From contig PNBE01000158.1 in assembly GCA_003135895.1 (NCBI GenBank), forward strand, positions 1 through 63,572: 63,572 nt of DNA. Direction: 5' to 3'. Positions within the stretch are counted from its first letter, which is position 1. Each line of letters starts with the position of its first letter. The notes under the pieces are model-generated. The model did no database searches, was not told where the DNA came from, and was given only the letters and a program-made list of their open reading frames with translations. Shown here in pieces: positions 7,822-16,509 of this stretch. A program made the position numbers and the translations under genes. This stretch comes from Candidatus Dormiibacterota bacterium. GTDB lineage: Bacteria; Chloroflexota; Dormibacteria; Aeolococcales; Aeolococcaceae.

Positions 7822-9555
7822 ATGACAGAGGCATCCACCACGATCGAGTCTGAGCTGCCGGAGCCGGCCGGAACCCTGTCGCACAAGGTCGGGTACAAAT
7901 GGATCGCACTGACCAACACGACCATGGGTGCGGTGCTTGCCACCATCGACGCCTCGATCATGCTCATCGCCATGCCCGCCGTGTTTCGAGGCATCGGGTT
8001 GGATCCCCTGGAGACGAGCAACAGCTTCTATCTGTTGTGGCTCATCCTCGGATACCTCATCGTCAGCAGCGTTCTGGTGGTCAGCCTCGGGCGCCTGGGC
8101 GATATCTTCGGACGTGTACGGATGTACACGCTGGGGTTCGCCATCTACACCGTCGCATCTCTCGTTCTGACGCTCACGTGGATGACGGGTACGGAGGCGG
8201 CCATATTCCTTCTGGTCATGAGGATGGTCCAGGGAATCGGTGCAGCATTCATCCTCGCCAACTCCGCCGCAATCCTGACCGACGCCTTCCCCTCGCACCA
8301 GCGCGGTCTCGCGCTCGGCATCAACAACGTCGCGGGCATCAGCGGCACCTTCCTCGGCCTCGTCCTGGGTGGTCTCCTCGCGCCCATCAACTGGCGGCTC
8401 ATCTTTCTCATCTCGGTTCCATTCGGCGTCGCCGGCACTCTGTGGGCCTACTACCGTCTGAAGGAAACCAACCTTCCGCGGCACGCGGGCATTGACTGGT
8501 CGGGGAACCTCACGTTCGCGATCGGCCTGGTCCTCGTCATGGTGGGAATCACCTATGGCATTCAGCCCTACGGCGGACAGGCCACCGGCTGGACGAATCC
8601 GAGCGTTCTCAGCGAACTGGGCATCGGGCTGCTCTTTCTGGCTCTCTTCGCTGTCATTGAGCTTCGCGTTCAGGACCCGATGTTTCCATTGGCGCTCTTT
8701 CGAGTACGCGCGTACACCGCCGGGGTCCTCTCCAGCTTTCTTTCGGCCCTCGCACGAGGCGGCCTGATGTTCATGCTCATCATCTGGCTGCAGGGAATCT
8801 GGCTCCCCGAGCATGGCTACGACTATGAGATCACCCCACTGTGGGCGGGGATATATCTCCTTCCACTGAGCATCGGATTCCTTGCTGCCGGGCCTGCGTC
8901 GGGGATTCTTTCGGACCGACTGGGCACGCGACCGTTTGCCACAGGCGGCATGATTGGCGCCGCCGTCAGCTTCGCGCTGTTCCAGGTGCTGCCGATCGAC
9001 TTTCCCTACTGGGCGTTTGCGCTGCTGCTCCTCTTGAACGGGCTGTCGATGGGCGCATTCGCCGCTCCGAATCGCGCCGGTGTCATGAATACCCTTCCGG
9101 TCGAGCATCGTGGTGCGGGCGCAGGCATGCAGATGACCTTCCAGAACTCTGCGCAGGTCCTGTCCATAGGTATCTTCTTCACGCTGATGATCATTGGCTT
9201 GTCAGCTCTCCTGCCGAGCACGCTCTACCCGGGACTGATACAGCACGGTGTGCCCGCATCCGCGGCCGCGCGAATCGCAGGTCTGCCACCCGTGTCGATT
9301 CTCTTCGCTGCGTTTCTCGGCTACAACCCTATCCAGCATCTCCTTGGCGCAACAACGCTGCATCAGCTTGCGCCGGCAAACGCCGCGGTGCTGACCGGAC
9401 GCGGTTTCTTCCCGAGTCTGCTGGCGACCCCATTCAACTCGGGCCTGCACATCGCGTTCACCTTCTCAGCCGCCGTCTGCATCATCGCGGCCGCGGCGTG
9501 CTGGTGGCGGGGGGCTCCAGCGGGCACCGCCGACCGGCATCGCACTGTTGCCTGA
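7822..9555 (+). CDS. MFS drug exporter, DHA2 (14-TM) type
   Basis: A 577-residue major facilitator of the 14-helix DHA2/EmrB-QacA type, proton-driven and in the cytoplasmic membrane. The first membrane span holds the DHA2-typical TIDASIM segment, and motif A is visible as GRLGDIFGRVRMYTLG between helices 2 and 3. The chosen ATG at 7822 lies 10 bases after the dehydrogenase stop; the frame extends further upstream only over that gene. Placement after two reductases suggests export of a product or of a toxic aldehyde, but no substrate can be assigned. Confidence 0.9.
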   Translation: MTEASTTIESELPEPAGTLSHKVGYKWIALTNTTMGAVLATIDASIMLIAMPAVFRGIGLDPLETSNSFYLLWLILGYLIVSSVLVVSLGRLGDIFGRVRMYTLGFAIYTVASLVLTLTWMTGTEAAIFLLVMRMVQGIGAAFILANSAAILTDAFPSHQRGLALGINNVAGISGTFLGLVLGGLLAPINWRLIFLISVPFGVAGTLWAYYRLKETNLPRHAGIDWSGNLTFAIGLVLVMVGITYGIQPYGGQATGWTNPSVLSELGIGLLFLALFAVIELRVQDPMFPLALFRVRAYTAGVLSSFLSALARGGLMFMLIIWLQGIWLPEHGYDYEITPLWAGIYLLPLSIGFLAAGPASGILSDRLGTRPFATGGMIGAAVSFALFQVLPIDFPYWAFALLLLLNGLSMGAFAAPNRAGVMNTLPVEHRGAGAGMQMTFQNSAQVLSIGIFFTLMIIGLSALLPSTLYPGLIQHGVPASAAARIAGLPPVSILFAAFLGYNPIQHLLGATTLHQLAPANAAVLTGRGFFPSLLATPFNSGLHIAFTFSAAVCIIAAAACWWRGAPAGTADRHRTVA

Positions 9556-9660
9556 TTGACTTTCGTGGGCACACATTTAGGCTTGTGCAATCACTATTTG
9601 TGACCCCGTCAGACGCTCGCTCGTCGGTGTCCTCAGGCAAATGGTAGAGTTGCAAGCGAC

Positions 9661-9936
9661 ATGTTGGGTCTCGGTGGACATCTGCCAGAAGTCATCATCG
9701 TGCTGGTGGTGATACTGATCATCTGGGGTCCAGGGAAACTGCCCGACATGGGCGCTGCCCTTGGGAAAGGTATTCGTGAGTTTCGTAAAGCCACTGCTGA
9801 GGTGCGTGATTCCGTGGTGACCGCAACCACGACGCCCTCGCCGGGCCCAGCGCCGATGACGCAGGACTCCGCAGCTGTACCAGTCCAGTCAACCGCGCAG
9901 CCTTCGGACGCCGCAGCAGACTCCGCCCCACACTAG
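9661..9936 (+). CDS. tatA: TatA/E-type twin-arginine translocase component
   Basis: A 91-residue TatA-family protein with one N-terminal membrane helix (VIIVLVVILIIWGPGKLPD), the hinge, and the amphipathic helix ALGKGIREFRKATAEV. A Ser/Pro/Thr/Ala-rich tail follows. TatA oligomers form the protein-conducting element of the Tat pathway. No tatB or tatC is nearby, so this is an orphan copy. The solute-binding lipoprotein at 29.5-31.1 kb carries a Tat-type SRRHF signal and may be a client. Confidence 0.85.
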   Translation: MLGLGGHLPEVIIVLVVILIIWGPGKLPDMGAALGKGIREFRKATAEVRDSVVTATTTPSPGPAPMTQDSAAVPVQSTAQPSDAAADSAPH

Positions 9937-9989
9937 ACCGGCGCTCTCCGCGACCGTCCGCCCCCAAACCGAGGGCCAACCGCGCGCAC

Positions 9990-10982
9990 TCACGTCGCGG
10001 CTGATGCGAGGGATGCGTCGTTGATGGGTGGCTCTCCGACCAGAAATCGCCGGATCTCGAGCGCACACATCTCCGCCATCCGGGTGAGCGATTCCGCTGT
10101 GGAGCCACCGATGTGCGGCGTCACGATCACGTTGGGCAGTGCTCGGAGGGTATCCCCCACTGGCGGCGGTTCCATCTGCCGGGCATCGAGCGCCGCCCCC
10201 GCAACGCGGCCCTCGCGCAGCGCCACTTCAAGTGCGTCCTCGTCGAGGATGCCGCCGCGAGCGAGGTTGAGCAAGAACGCCCCCGCCTTCATTCGACCGA
10301 GCGCAGCTGCGTCGACAAGGTTTGCCGTCGAGGGGTCGAGCGGCACGTGGAGCGTGAGCAGGTCGGCTGACTCGAGCACGGCCTCGAAGGGCAGCCATCG
10401 GATGCCCCGCGTGGCGAATTGCTCGGGGGTGTACGCCGGGTCGTGCGCTACAACACGCATACCGAACGCGAGGGCGCGCTCTGCCACGAGGCTGCCGATC
10501 CGTCCGACCCCGATGATTCCCATGGTCTTCCCCGACAGCTCGGTGCCAGCGCGCCGGGCGTCATTCCACATGCCGTGCCTGGTCGCGGCCGCCGTCGGGA
10601 TGAGCTGACGGATGAGCATGAGCGCCATCGCGATCGTCAACTCGGCGACCCCAACCGCATTGCCGCCCGGCGCATGGGTCACGGTGATTCCCAGGTCCGC
10701 GGTCGCCTGAAAATCGACCTTGTCCACACCGGCAGCGTGCATCGCGATGAACCGTAGGTCGGGGCAGCGGACGAGCAACGATCGGGGCAGGTATCCGGGC
10801 CTGACCATCAGGGCGGTCACACCCCGAAGTGCAGCGGCCACCGCCGCCTCCTGATCGCCGGCGAGGCGCTCCGTTGGCATCTCGACCATCCGGATCTTCG
10901 CCAGGCCGGCGAGCGCTGCGCGGACGATCCCGTCCTCAACCGGATATGCGTCGTTGTGGGTGATGCCGACGGTCGGTAGCAT
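9990..10982 (-). CDS. D-2-hydroxyacid dehydrogenase (phosphoglycerate dehydrogenase-like)
   Basis: A 330-residue NAD-binding 2-hydroxyacid dehydrogenase. It has the glycine-rich motif IIGVGRIGSLVAE, catalytic Arg in NLARGGILDE, Glu in DARQMEPPP and His in VTPHIGGST. There is no regulatory ACT domain after the core, so it resembles catabolic hydroxyacid dehydrogenases rather than SerA. It is the second such enzyme in the window and only distantly like the one at 6852. The downstream end faces tatA. A cupin gene 88 bases upstream may share the transcript. Confidence 0.9.
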   Translation of the reverse strand: MLPTVGITHNDAYPVEDGIVRAALAGLAKIRMVEMPTERLAGDQEAAVAAALRGVTALMVRPGYLPRSLLVRCPDLRFIAMHAAGVDKVDFQATADLGITVTHAPGGNAVGVAELTIAMALMLIRQLIPTAAATRHGMWNDARRAGTELSGKTMGIIGVGRIGSLVAERALAFGMRVVAHDPAYTPEQFATRGIRWLPFEAVLESADLLTLHVPLDPSTANLVDAAALGRMKAGAFLLNLARGGILDEDALEVALREGRVAGAALDARQMEPPPVGDTLRALPNVIVTPHIGGSTAESLTRMAEMCALEIRRFLVGEPPINDASLASAAT

Positions 10983-11070
10983 TTTCCGAAGGGCCTACGT
11001 GGGTTGTCGGGGCTGTCGCGCGAAACCCGTGTCGTCGCCGGCGTCGCCCAGGGCCGACCCGTGACTCACA

Positions 11071-11445
11071 TCAAGTTGTTGCAACCGGCGTGGCGAAGGG
11101 AAGTGTCCCGTCCGGCACCGGCGCAACCACCGAAATATGGACCGTGGCCTCGGGTCCTTCGTTCCAGTTGCGGTGGGGCACGCCCGCGGGAAAGACGACA
11201 AGCGTCCCTGGCCCTGCACGCTGCACTGTTCCTTCGATCTCAACTGTCATCGTGCCCTGGAGGACGTAGAACAGCTGATCAACCTGGTGGGTATGCAGGC
11301 CCGCCGGCGAGCCTTCTCCGGGAGGCGTTTTGACACAGGAAACAGCGCAGCTGGTCGCGCCGGTGCGGGCATCGAGCAGCGCCTGCGACACCCTCGCGTC
11401 AGTCCCGAGCAGGGTGTCGAAATCGACCGTTCTCAAATATTCCAT
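11071..11445 (-). CDS. small cupin-domain protein
   Basis: A 124-residue single-domain cupin. Motif 1 is GLHTHQVDQLFYVLQGTMTV and motif 2 is FPAGVPHRNWN, giving His, His, Glu/Gln and His as likely metal ligands. GGGGGA precedes the ATG at 11445 by five bases. Such small cupins serve as isomerases, dioxygenases or sugar-acid epimerase-like accessory enzymes; this one cannot be assigned. It probably forms a minus-strand unit with the hydroxyacid dehydrogenase. Confidence 0.85.
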   Translation of the reverse strand: MEYLRTVDFDTLLGTDARVSQALLDARTGATSCAVSCVKTPPGEGSPAGLHTHQVDQLFYVLQGTMTVEIEGTVQRAGPGTLVVFPAGVPHRNWNEGPEATVHISVVAPVPDGTLPFATPVATT

Positions 11446-11625
11446 GCGGATCCCCCGTGCAGCCCTACGTTCATCGTGTCTCGATCACATGAACGAGGGC
11501 TCGGCTCACCGGGAGGCGCGCTGACCATCCCGGTCGGTTTGGGCGATTGGCGCGCTCCACCCCCCCGTCCGTTTCGCGGAAAGGCGAAGGTTGTCGCGGC
11601 GTCACTCCCTGACAGTCGCCCGAGA

Positions 11626-12219
11626 TCAGACCGGGGTCGGTTCGGCGTCCGTGGCACACATGCTTGCGCCGAACTGGTTGAACGTCGCCGCGGCGGTCGC
11701 GTTGTCTGTCTGCTCCTTGGCAAGCGCAGTCGTGTATCCGTTGAGATCACTCGAGCTGGCTGCAGTCTGCGCCGCCTGAAAGTCGGTCATGACCGACTGG
11801 TATTGCGTCAGCGCTTGCGACCACTGCGACGCATTGGAAGGAGGCGCTCCGAGGGACTGCAGCTGCGAATACATCCCCTTGTACAAACCGATCAGAGAGG
11901 TGAAGTAGGTGGCGATGGTGGGCAGCTCGGCGACCTTGGGATGCGAGAACGACGAGATCGTCGTCGTTGGGGTCGGCTCGGCGGTCGCGTACTGGCTCGC
12001 GTTGAGGCACACCATATTGGCGTTGCTGATGAAATCGCTGATCGTCAATGTGGTCGGCGTTGGTATGGCGGTCGGCGACGTGGTGGGCGCCGAGGTCGCT
12101 CCCCCACTCGGCCCAGTGCTCGCGCTGCCGCAGGCCGACACCAGGAGCACCACTGACGCGGAGGCTCCGGCGACTACGGACGCCATACTCAGGCGGCGCC
12201 GACTGGTCACAAAGGTCAT
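11626..12219 (-). CDS. secreted lipoprotein of unknown function
   Basis: A 197-residue predicted lipoprotein. MTFVTSRRRL is followed by a hydrophobic stretch and a lipobox LVSAC (Cys30), then a Thr/Pro/Ser/Ala linker of roughly 30 residues and a mostly helical domain rich in Gln and Ala. I chose the ATG at 12219, which gives a proper signal peptide; the upstream extension of the frame runs through the promoter. I do not recognise the mature domain. Its promoter shares a 24-base element with the solute-binding-protein operon at 31.2 kb, so it may be a surface component of the same system. Confidence 0.75.
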   Translation of the reverse strand: MTFVTSRRRLSMASVVAGASASVVLLVSACGSASTGPSGGATSAPTTSPTAIPTPTTLTISDFISNANMVCLNASQYATAEPTPTTTISSFSHPKVAELPTIATYFTSLIGLYKGMYSQLQSLGAPPSNASQWSQALTQYQSVMTDFQAAQTAASSSDLNGYTTALAKEQTDNATAAATFNQFGASMCATDAEPTPV

Positions 12220-12293
12220 CGTGGAATCCCGCCTGCTTCGGCCATTGTGGACGCGCCCTCCGTGTTTCGGTGGATCGAGCTCAGTGCCCGGAG

Positions 12294-12323
12294 ACTCTAA
12301 GCGATGATAACGGCATGTTACAA
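12294..12323 (-). promoter_or_regulatory. predicted promoter of the 12219 lipoprotein gene
   Basis: On the minus strand a -35-like TTGTAA (12318-12323) and a -10-like TAGAGT (12294-12299) are 18 bases apart. The same two hexamers at the same spacing precede the operon starting at 31130, which supports both. Confidence 0.6.
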
Positions 12324-12338
12324 GTAGCAAGTGTAGCG
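12315..12338 (-). repeat. 24-base shared element, copy 1
   Basis: These 24 bases are identical to 31196-31219. On the minus strand the element holds GCTACACTT followed by GCTACTTGT, a direct repeat of GCTAC with a 9-base period, then AACAT, and it overlaps the predicted -35 box. This is a candidate operator for one regulator acting on both transcription units. Confidence 0.75.
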
Positions 12339-12434
12339 ACCTAGCACTGCGTGGCTGGGCGCTGCCCGGGCCGGTCGAAGGAGCGAAGCCTCGGTTCGGG
12401 CGTGAGATTCCACCGCCCAGGCCTTACCGAGGAC

Positions 12435-12476
12435 GTATACTCGACCCCCGGTGTTACAACACATGCTACGAGTAAC
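12435..12476 (+). promoter_or_regulatory. candidate operator region upstream of the lyase-oppF unit
   Basis: This stretch holds GTATAC (12435-12440), a near-palindrome GTGTTACAACAC (12451-12462), then GCTAC and GTAAC. TGTTACAA here matches one end of the 24-base element, so the divergent unit may answer to the same regulator. No clear -35/-10 pair is visible. Confidence 0.4.
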
Positions 12477-12527
12477 TCAAGTGACATCCGCCCAGGTCGA
12501 AGGCGGGTGCTTGGAGGAGGTGCGACG

Positions 12528-13475
12528 GTGAGCGTATTCCCGGTCAAGATGACCTCGCCGACGGCGGCGCGGCTGAAGCTTCGCGAATTGATCGCGGCAC
12601 CCGACATCGTCGTTCTCCCCGGACCGTTCGATGCGAGTTCGGCCATCCTCCTTGCGAACATGGGTTTCCAGGGGTTCTGGGGCGGCGGCTACGTCGGCAG
12701 CGCATCCTCGATCGGTGCCGGGGACCTGGCGCTCACCTCCATGACCGAACAGCTTCGTTTCTGCTCCTCGCTGGTCGACGCGACCGGTCTTCCTGTCGTC
12801 GCCGACTGCGACGATGGATATGGCGGCGTGCTCCAGGTGGCACGCACCACGCAGCTGTTTGAGCGCGCCGGTGTCGCCGCGATCGTGATCGAGGATCAGG
12901 CGGCGCCCAAGCACTGTGCCTTCTACGACGATTTCCCCCTTCGCCTGGTGACCAAGGACGACATGGTCGCCAAGCTCAGGGCCGCACTCGACGTGCGCCA
13001 GGACGACGCCACCATGATCTGGGCCCGTACCGATTCACTGGCCGCCGGCATGGGTGTCGCCGAGACGATCGACCGAGCCGGCACCTATGCGGAGACAGGC
13101 GCTGACGCCATCTTCGTTCCGTCGACGAAGCTCCAGGACCTGGCGGCGTACTCCAGCCAGTGGGATCGCCCCGAGCCCTTGGTCATCTCGGCGACCGCGT
13201 TTGTCGAGCTGACCCTCCAGCAGGCCAAGGACATGGGATTCTCGGCAAGAATCGATGCGTTCACCCCGATCCTCGCTGCGCTCCATGCTGTGGAGGACGT
13301 GATGGGGGCCTATCTCCGTACCGGCACCCTCGCAAGCACGCAGGACCGCATCAGCACCTTCAAGGAGTTCGAGGAACTGCTCGGAACCCACGCCTATGCC
13401 GAGCTGGAGCAGCGTTACCATGGCGCCGGTGTGGCTGCTGCTGCGGGATCCGGCTCCAATTCAGCGAGCCACTAG
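12528..13475 (+). CDS. isocitrate lyase/PEP mutase-family lyase, variant loop
   Basis: A 315-residue TIM-barrel protein of the isocitrate lyase/PEP mutase superfamily. The metal site is VVADCDDGYGG near residue 85, and the active-site loop is IEDQAAPKHCAFYDDF near residue 120. Canonical methylisocitrate lyases have K(K/R)CGH there; this protein keeps the Lys and Cys but replaces Gly-His with Ala-Phe. GTG at 12528 is preceded by GGAGGAGG at seven bases. A close paralogue with the same variant lies at 36662. It probably cleaves or forms a C-C bond next to a carboxylate; the substrate is unknown. The oppF-like gene follows after 27 bases. Confidence 0.88.
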   Translation: MSVFPVKMTSPTAARLKLRELIAAPDIVVLPGPFDASSAILLANMGFQGFWGGGYVGSASSIGAGDLALTSMTEQLRFCSSLVDATGLPVVADCDDGYGGVLQVARTTQLFERAGVAAIVIEDQAAPKHCAFYDDFPLRLVTKDDMVAKLRAALDVRQDDATMIWARTDSLAAGMGVAETIDRAGTYAETGADAIFVPSTKLQDLAAYSSQWDRPEPLVISATAFVELTLQQAKDMGFSARIDAFTPILAALHAVEDVMGAYLRTGTLASTQDRISTFKEFEELLGTHAYAELEQRYHGAGVAAAAGSGSNSASH

Positions 13476-13502
13476 AGCCACAACGGGCGCAGGCCTTCCA
13501 GC

Positions 13503-14303
13503 ATGAGCGTTTCCGGCGACGTCGTCCTCGAAGCGCACAACGTCAGCAAGATCTACGGCGCCAAGACAACCGGTCCCAAGAAGGGCGAGCAGGCGCTGTG
13601 CGACGTCAACGTCACCATTCGATCTGGCGAGACACTCGGCATCGTCGGAGAGAGTGGGAGCGGCAAGACCACCCTGAGCCGCCTGCTCCTTGGCATCGAA
13701 CGCCCCACGACCGGCGAGATCCGGTTTCGCGGCGTACCCCTGGGAAAGCTCGACAAATCAGGCTTTCGCAGGTTCCGTCACTCCGTCGGGGCCGTCTTCC
13801 AGAACCCCTACAGCTCGCTGGATCCGCGGATGCGGATCTGGCAACTCATCACTGAGCAGTTCTTCATCGAGCACCGGCTCACCCGGCAGGAGCGCGGCGC
13901 AAAGGCACACGAGCTGCTCGAAAAGGTGGGCCTCGACGCCAAGTGGGAAAATCGCTATCCGCATCAGCTGAGTGGTGGTCAGCGCCAGCGCCTCGCCCTG
14001 GCCCGTGCCCTCGCGAGCGACCCCCAGGTCCTGGTGCTCGACGAGGCGTTGTCGTCGCTCGATGTGTCGGTCCGCGCGCAGATCGTCAACCTGCTGCTCG
14101 ACCTTCAGGATTCCCTCGGGCTCACCTACGTCTTCATCGCTCACGATCTGACGATGGTGCAGCACATCTGTGATTGGACGATCGTCATGTATCGGGGCGA
14201 GATCGTCGAGGAGGGTCCGGCGAACAAGGTGTTCGAGCATCCGGAAAACCCGTACACAGTTGCTCTCAAGGAAGCGTCCTATGTTGGGCAGATCGAGCAG
14301 TGA
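13503..14303 (+). CDS. oligopeptide-type ABC transporter ATPase (OppF/DppF-like)
   Basis: A 266-residue ABC ATPase with Walker A GESGSGKTT (residues 50-58), Q-loop region VFQNPYSSLD, signature LSGGQRQRLALARAL, Walker B VLVLDEALSSLD (DEA instead of the usual DEP), and H-loop IAHDL. It energises import of peptide-like solutes together with an OppD partner. It ends soon after the HPENPYTVAL segment and lacks the cysteine-bearing C-terminal extension of full-length family members. No permease is adjacent; the only candidates are at 41.2-43.1 kb. It overlaps the next gene by GTGA and is preceded by a lyase gene. Confidence 0.9.
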   Translation: MSVSGDVVLEAHNVSKIYGAKTTGPKKGEQALCDVNVTIRSGETLGIVGESGSGKTTLSRLLLGIERPTTGEIRFRGVPLGKLDKSGFRRFRHSVGAVFQNPYSSLDPRMRIWQLITEQFFIEHRLTRQERGAKAHELLEKVGLDAKWENRYPHQLSGGQRQRLALARALASDPQVLVLDEALSSLDVSVRAQIVNLLLDLQDSLGLTYVFIAHDLTMVQHICDWTIVMYRGEIVEEGPANKVFEHPENPYTVALKEASYVGQIEQ

Positions 14304-15190
14304 CGGTCGCCTTCCATAGCCAGGGGATCAAGCTCGCCGGCAGCCTCGATCTCCCGGAGGGGGCCGATTCGCAGTCCGTCTTCCCGGCCGTGGTGATCTG
14401 CGCCGGATGGGGCGGGACCAAGGACAGAAGCCTTCCGGAATTCTCGTCAAGGCTGACCCGCCACGGCTTCGCAGTGCTGCGATTTGACTATCGCGGGTAC
14501 GGGCTCAGCGAGGGAACGCCCAACCGTCTTCATCCACTCGAACAGACGGCGGATATCCGCGCCGCCGTTGCGTTTCTGCGGACTCAACCCAGCATCGACG
14601 GCTCGCGCATTGCGGTGCTGAGCGTGCTCACCGGCGCGGCGGCGGCTCTGCAGGCCGCGTCCGAAGACGGTGGGATACGGGCTGTGGTCGGGTTCTTCCC
14701 ATTCGGCGACGGTGAGCGCTGGCTGCGCTCCCTGCGCAGGACCTGGGAGTGGCGCGCGTTTCTGAGCCGTGTCGAAGCTGACAGGTCTGCGCGGTCGGTC
14801 TCGGGTGTCAGCGAACTCGTGGACCCTGACGAGATCCTGATTCGAGATGCTCACGCAACCGAGCGGGAGGCGAAGAGTCGCGAGGGCTCGCAGGCGCGCC
14901 GCGACTGGCGGCTCGGTCTCGACAGCGCCGACGCGATCATGGCGTTCAAACCCGAGGATCATCTCCACCGCATCGCGCCTCGCCCGGTCATGTTTATTGC
15001 GGTGGAAAGCGATTCGATGGTTGCCCTCGAGGATGTCGAACGACTCTATGAAAAGTTGACCTCGCCGAAGCGCCTTCTCGTCCTGTCCGGCATCAGGCAC
15101 CACGACATCTACCAGCCCGAGCGACTCACGCGGGTGATCGACGGTGTTGCCGCGTTCCTTGACGAATCCCTGACCCAGCCGGAAGTCTAG
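14300..15190 (+). CDS. alpha/beta hydrolase-fold protein lacking the serine nucleophile
   Basis: A 296-residue protein of the dienelactone hydrolase/alpha-beta hydrolase fold (VVICAGWGGTKD oxyanion-hole region, FDYRGYGLSEG, acid in VESDSMV, base in IRHHDIY). At the nucleophile elbow, where GxSxGG is expected, it reads LSVLTGAA, so the catalytic Ser aligns with Leu. It may be non-hydrolytic or use another residue. The GTG at 14300 overlaps the oppF-like stop (GTGA), indicating coupling. Its stop overlaps that of the convergent uxuA-like gene through a shared CTAG. Confidence 0.8.
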   Translation: MTVAFHSQGIKLAGSLDLPEGADSQSVFPAVVICAGWGGTKDRSLPEFSSRLTRHGFAVLRFDYRGYGLSEGTPNRLHPLEQTADIRAAVAFLRTQPSIDGSRIAVLSVLTGAAAALQAASEDGGIRAVVGFFPFGDGERWLRSLRRTWEWRAFLSRVEADRSARSVSGVSELVDPDEILIRDAHATEREAKSREGSQARRDWRLGLDSADAIMAFKPEDHLHRIAPRPVMFIAVESDSMVALEDVERLYEKLTSPKRLLVLSGIRHHDIYQPERLTRVIDGVAAFLDESLTQPEV

Positions 15191-16260
15191 AAGGCCAGCT
15201 CGTTCATCGCGGCGAGTGCTCCGCGCATCCAGCCAAGCGCGTACGCCATCCCGGAGTGCCACGGCGCATCGCATTGGAGCTCGGGCGTGTGGTCCGGGAC
15301 GAGGACTCCCTTGTACCCGTTGCGAGCCAGTATCTGCAGGACGGCGACCATATCGGTATCCCCCGCATCCACGAAATCCTCACGGTACTGGGGGACGGTG
15401 CCGTTCACGTTTCGAAAGTGCACGTAGCCGATCTTCCCGGTCGCGCTGAGGTGATCCATCGCCTGGTAGATGTCCGAGTCGTCCACCTCCGCGAGGGTCC
15501 CGACGCACACCTCCATGCAGTTGCTCGGACTCGCACTCAATGCCAGCACACGGTCATAGAGCTCCGGGCGGTGAACCAGACGAGCGGTGCCCCGCAACGT
15601 CGGCACCGGGGGATCGTCCGGATGCAGGGCCAGTTTCACACCGGCTTCTTCTGCAACGGGGAGCACGGCGTCAAGGAATTCGCCGTAGCGGCGCCACAGC
15701 TCGTCACTCGATAGATCGCCGATGCTCGCACCGGTGTCGCGGGACGACACGAACAGCTCGCCGTCATAGACGTGATTCCAGACCATTCCACGCGGGATCG
15801 GCGGCTGCTGGGGACTGTCGAATTCCCATGTGCGAGCGCCTCCTCTCGCCACGGGGGTCTGGTGACGACCCCAGACTCCGGCGAGGCTGAATTGGTAGCC
15901 CAGCATTGGAATCCCGGCAGCCCCGAGATTCCGGATGATGTCCTGCAAACCGGCAATCTGTTGCGTCCGCAAGGGGCCGTCGAGGAGCACGTCATGAAGG
16001 TCCGCAGGCTCCAGGCTCTCCACAGCCTCGAGATGGAGATCCTCGGACTCGACCCGACGTCGGAGCTCCGTCAGCGCCTCGCGGCTCCACAAATCGGGCC
16101 GGGATCGGGAGACAAGAAACGGCTCCTCCGTTCCAGGTGCATTCGCGGGTGAGCTGTTCAGGAGCGTTGCGACGATGTGTGTTGCGCCGGCCTGCCTCGC
16201 GAAGCGGAAATTTTCGCGGGCCAACCGCGCTCGGTGACCGAGCCCGAGACCGACGATCAT
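15187..16260 (-). CDS. uxuA: mannonate dehydratase family protein
   Basis: A 357-residue TIM-barrel protein of the UxuA D-mannonate dehydratase family. Family landmarks are MLGYQFSLAGVWGR, LALHPDDPPVPTLRG, the Cys in NCMEVCVGTLAE, YVHFRNVNGTVPQYREDF, DAGDTDM and VPDHTPEL followed by WHSGMAYALGWMRG; the His, Cys, His and Asp metal ligands are present. UxuA dehydrates D-mannonate to 2-keto-3-deoxygluconate. No fructuronate reductase or KDG kinase/aldolase is nearby, so the true substrate may be another sugar acid. The ATG at 16260 has GGAG seven bases upstream. It is divergent from hyi. Confidence 0.85.
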   Translation of the reverse strand: MIVGLGLGHRARLARENFRFARQAGATHIVATLLNSSPANAPGTEEPFLVSRSRPDLWSREALTELRRRVESEDLHLEAVESLEPADLHDVLLDGPLRTQQIAGLQDIIRNLGAAGIPMLGYQFSLAGVWGRHQTPVARGGARTWEFDSPQQPPIPRGMVWNHVYDGELFVSSRDTGASIGDLSSDELWRRYGEFLDAVLPVAEEAGVKLALHPDDPPVPTLRGTARLVHRPELYDRVLALSASPSNCMEVCVGTLAEVDDSDIYQAMDHLSATGKIGYVHFRNVNGTVPQYREDFVDAGDTDMVAVLQILARNGYKGVLVPDHTPELQCDAPWHSGMAYALGWMRGALAAMNELAF

Positions 16261-16413
16261 GGTTTACTCCGCTGAACCGACATTGACGAGCCCAAGTCTG
16301 ACACGCTCGATGTCCGAGGCGGGTCAACGAGAATCCGCCTCCGCAGACCGGTTGGTGACACCTCCCAATGCCGTGACCGAAGGATCCGCTCGAGCACGGC
16401 CACGCACGCTCAT

Positions 16414-16429
16414 CCGGTAGCATTACCGG
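16414..16429. promoter_or_regulatory. inverted repeat between uxuA-like and hyi genes
   Basis: CCGGTA, a four-base spacer GCAT, and TACCGG form a perfect 6-base-arm palindrome about 80 bases ahead of hyi and 150 ahead of uxuA. The TACCGG half-site recurs in the tandem GTATACCGGA copies upstream of gntR, so the GntR regulator may bind both. Confidence 0.55.
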
Positions 16430-16509
16430 CACACCGAGCCAGTAGCCAGCGTGGCCCTTCATCTGCATTCCGCGACACCCCGAAAGCGTCGCACCTGGAG
16501 AGGATTCGC

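Noticed and set aside
7804-9108. Minus-strand ORF of 434 codons
   Set aside because: Antisense to the DHA2 exporter, whose membrane helices and motif A are unmistakable.
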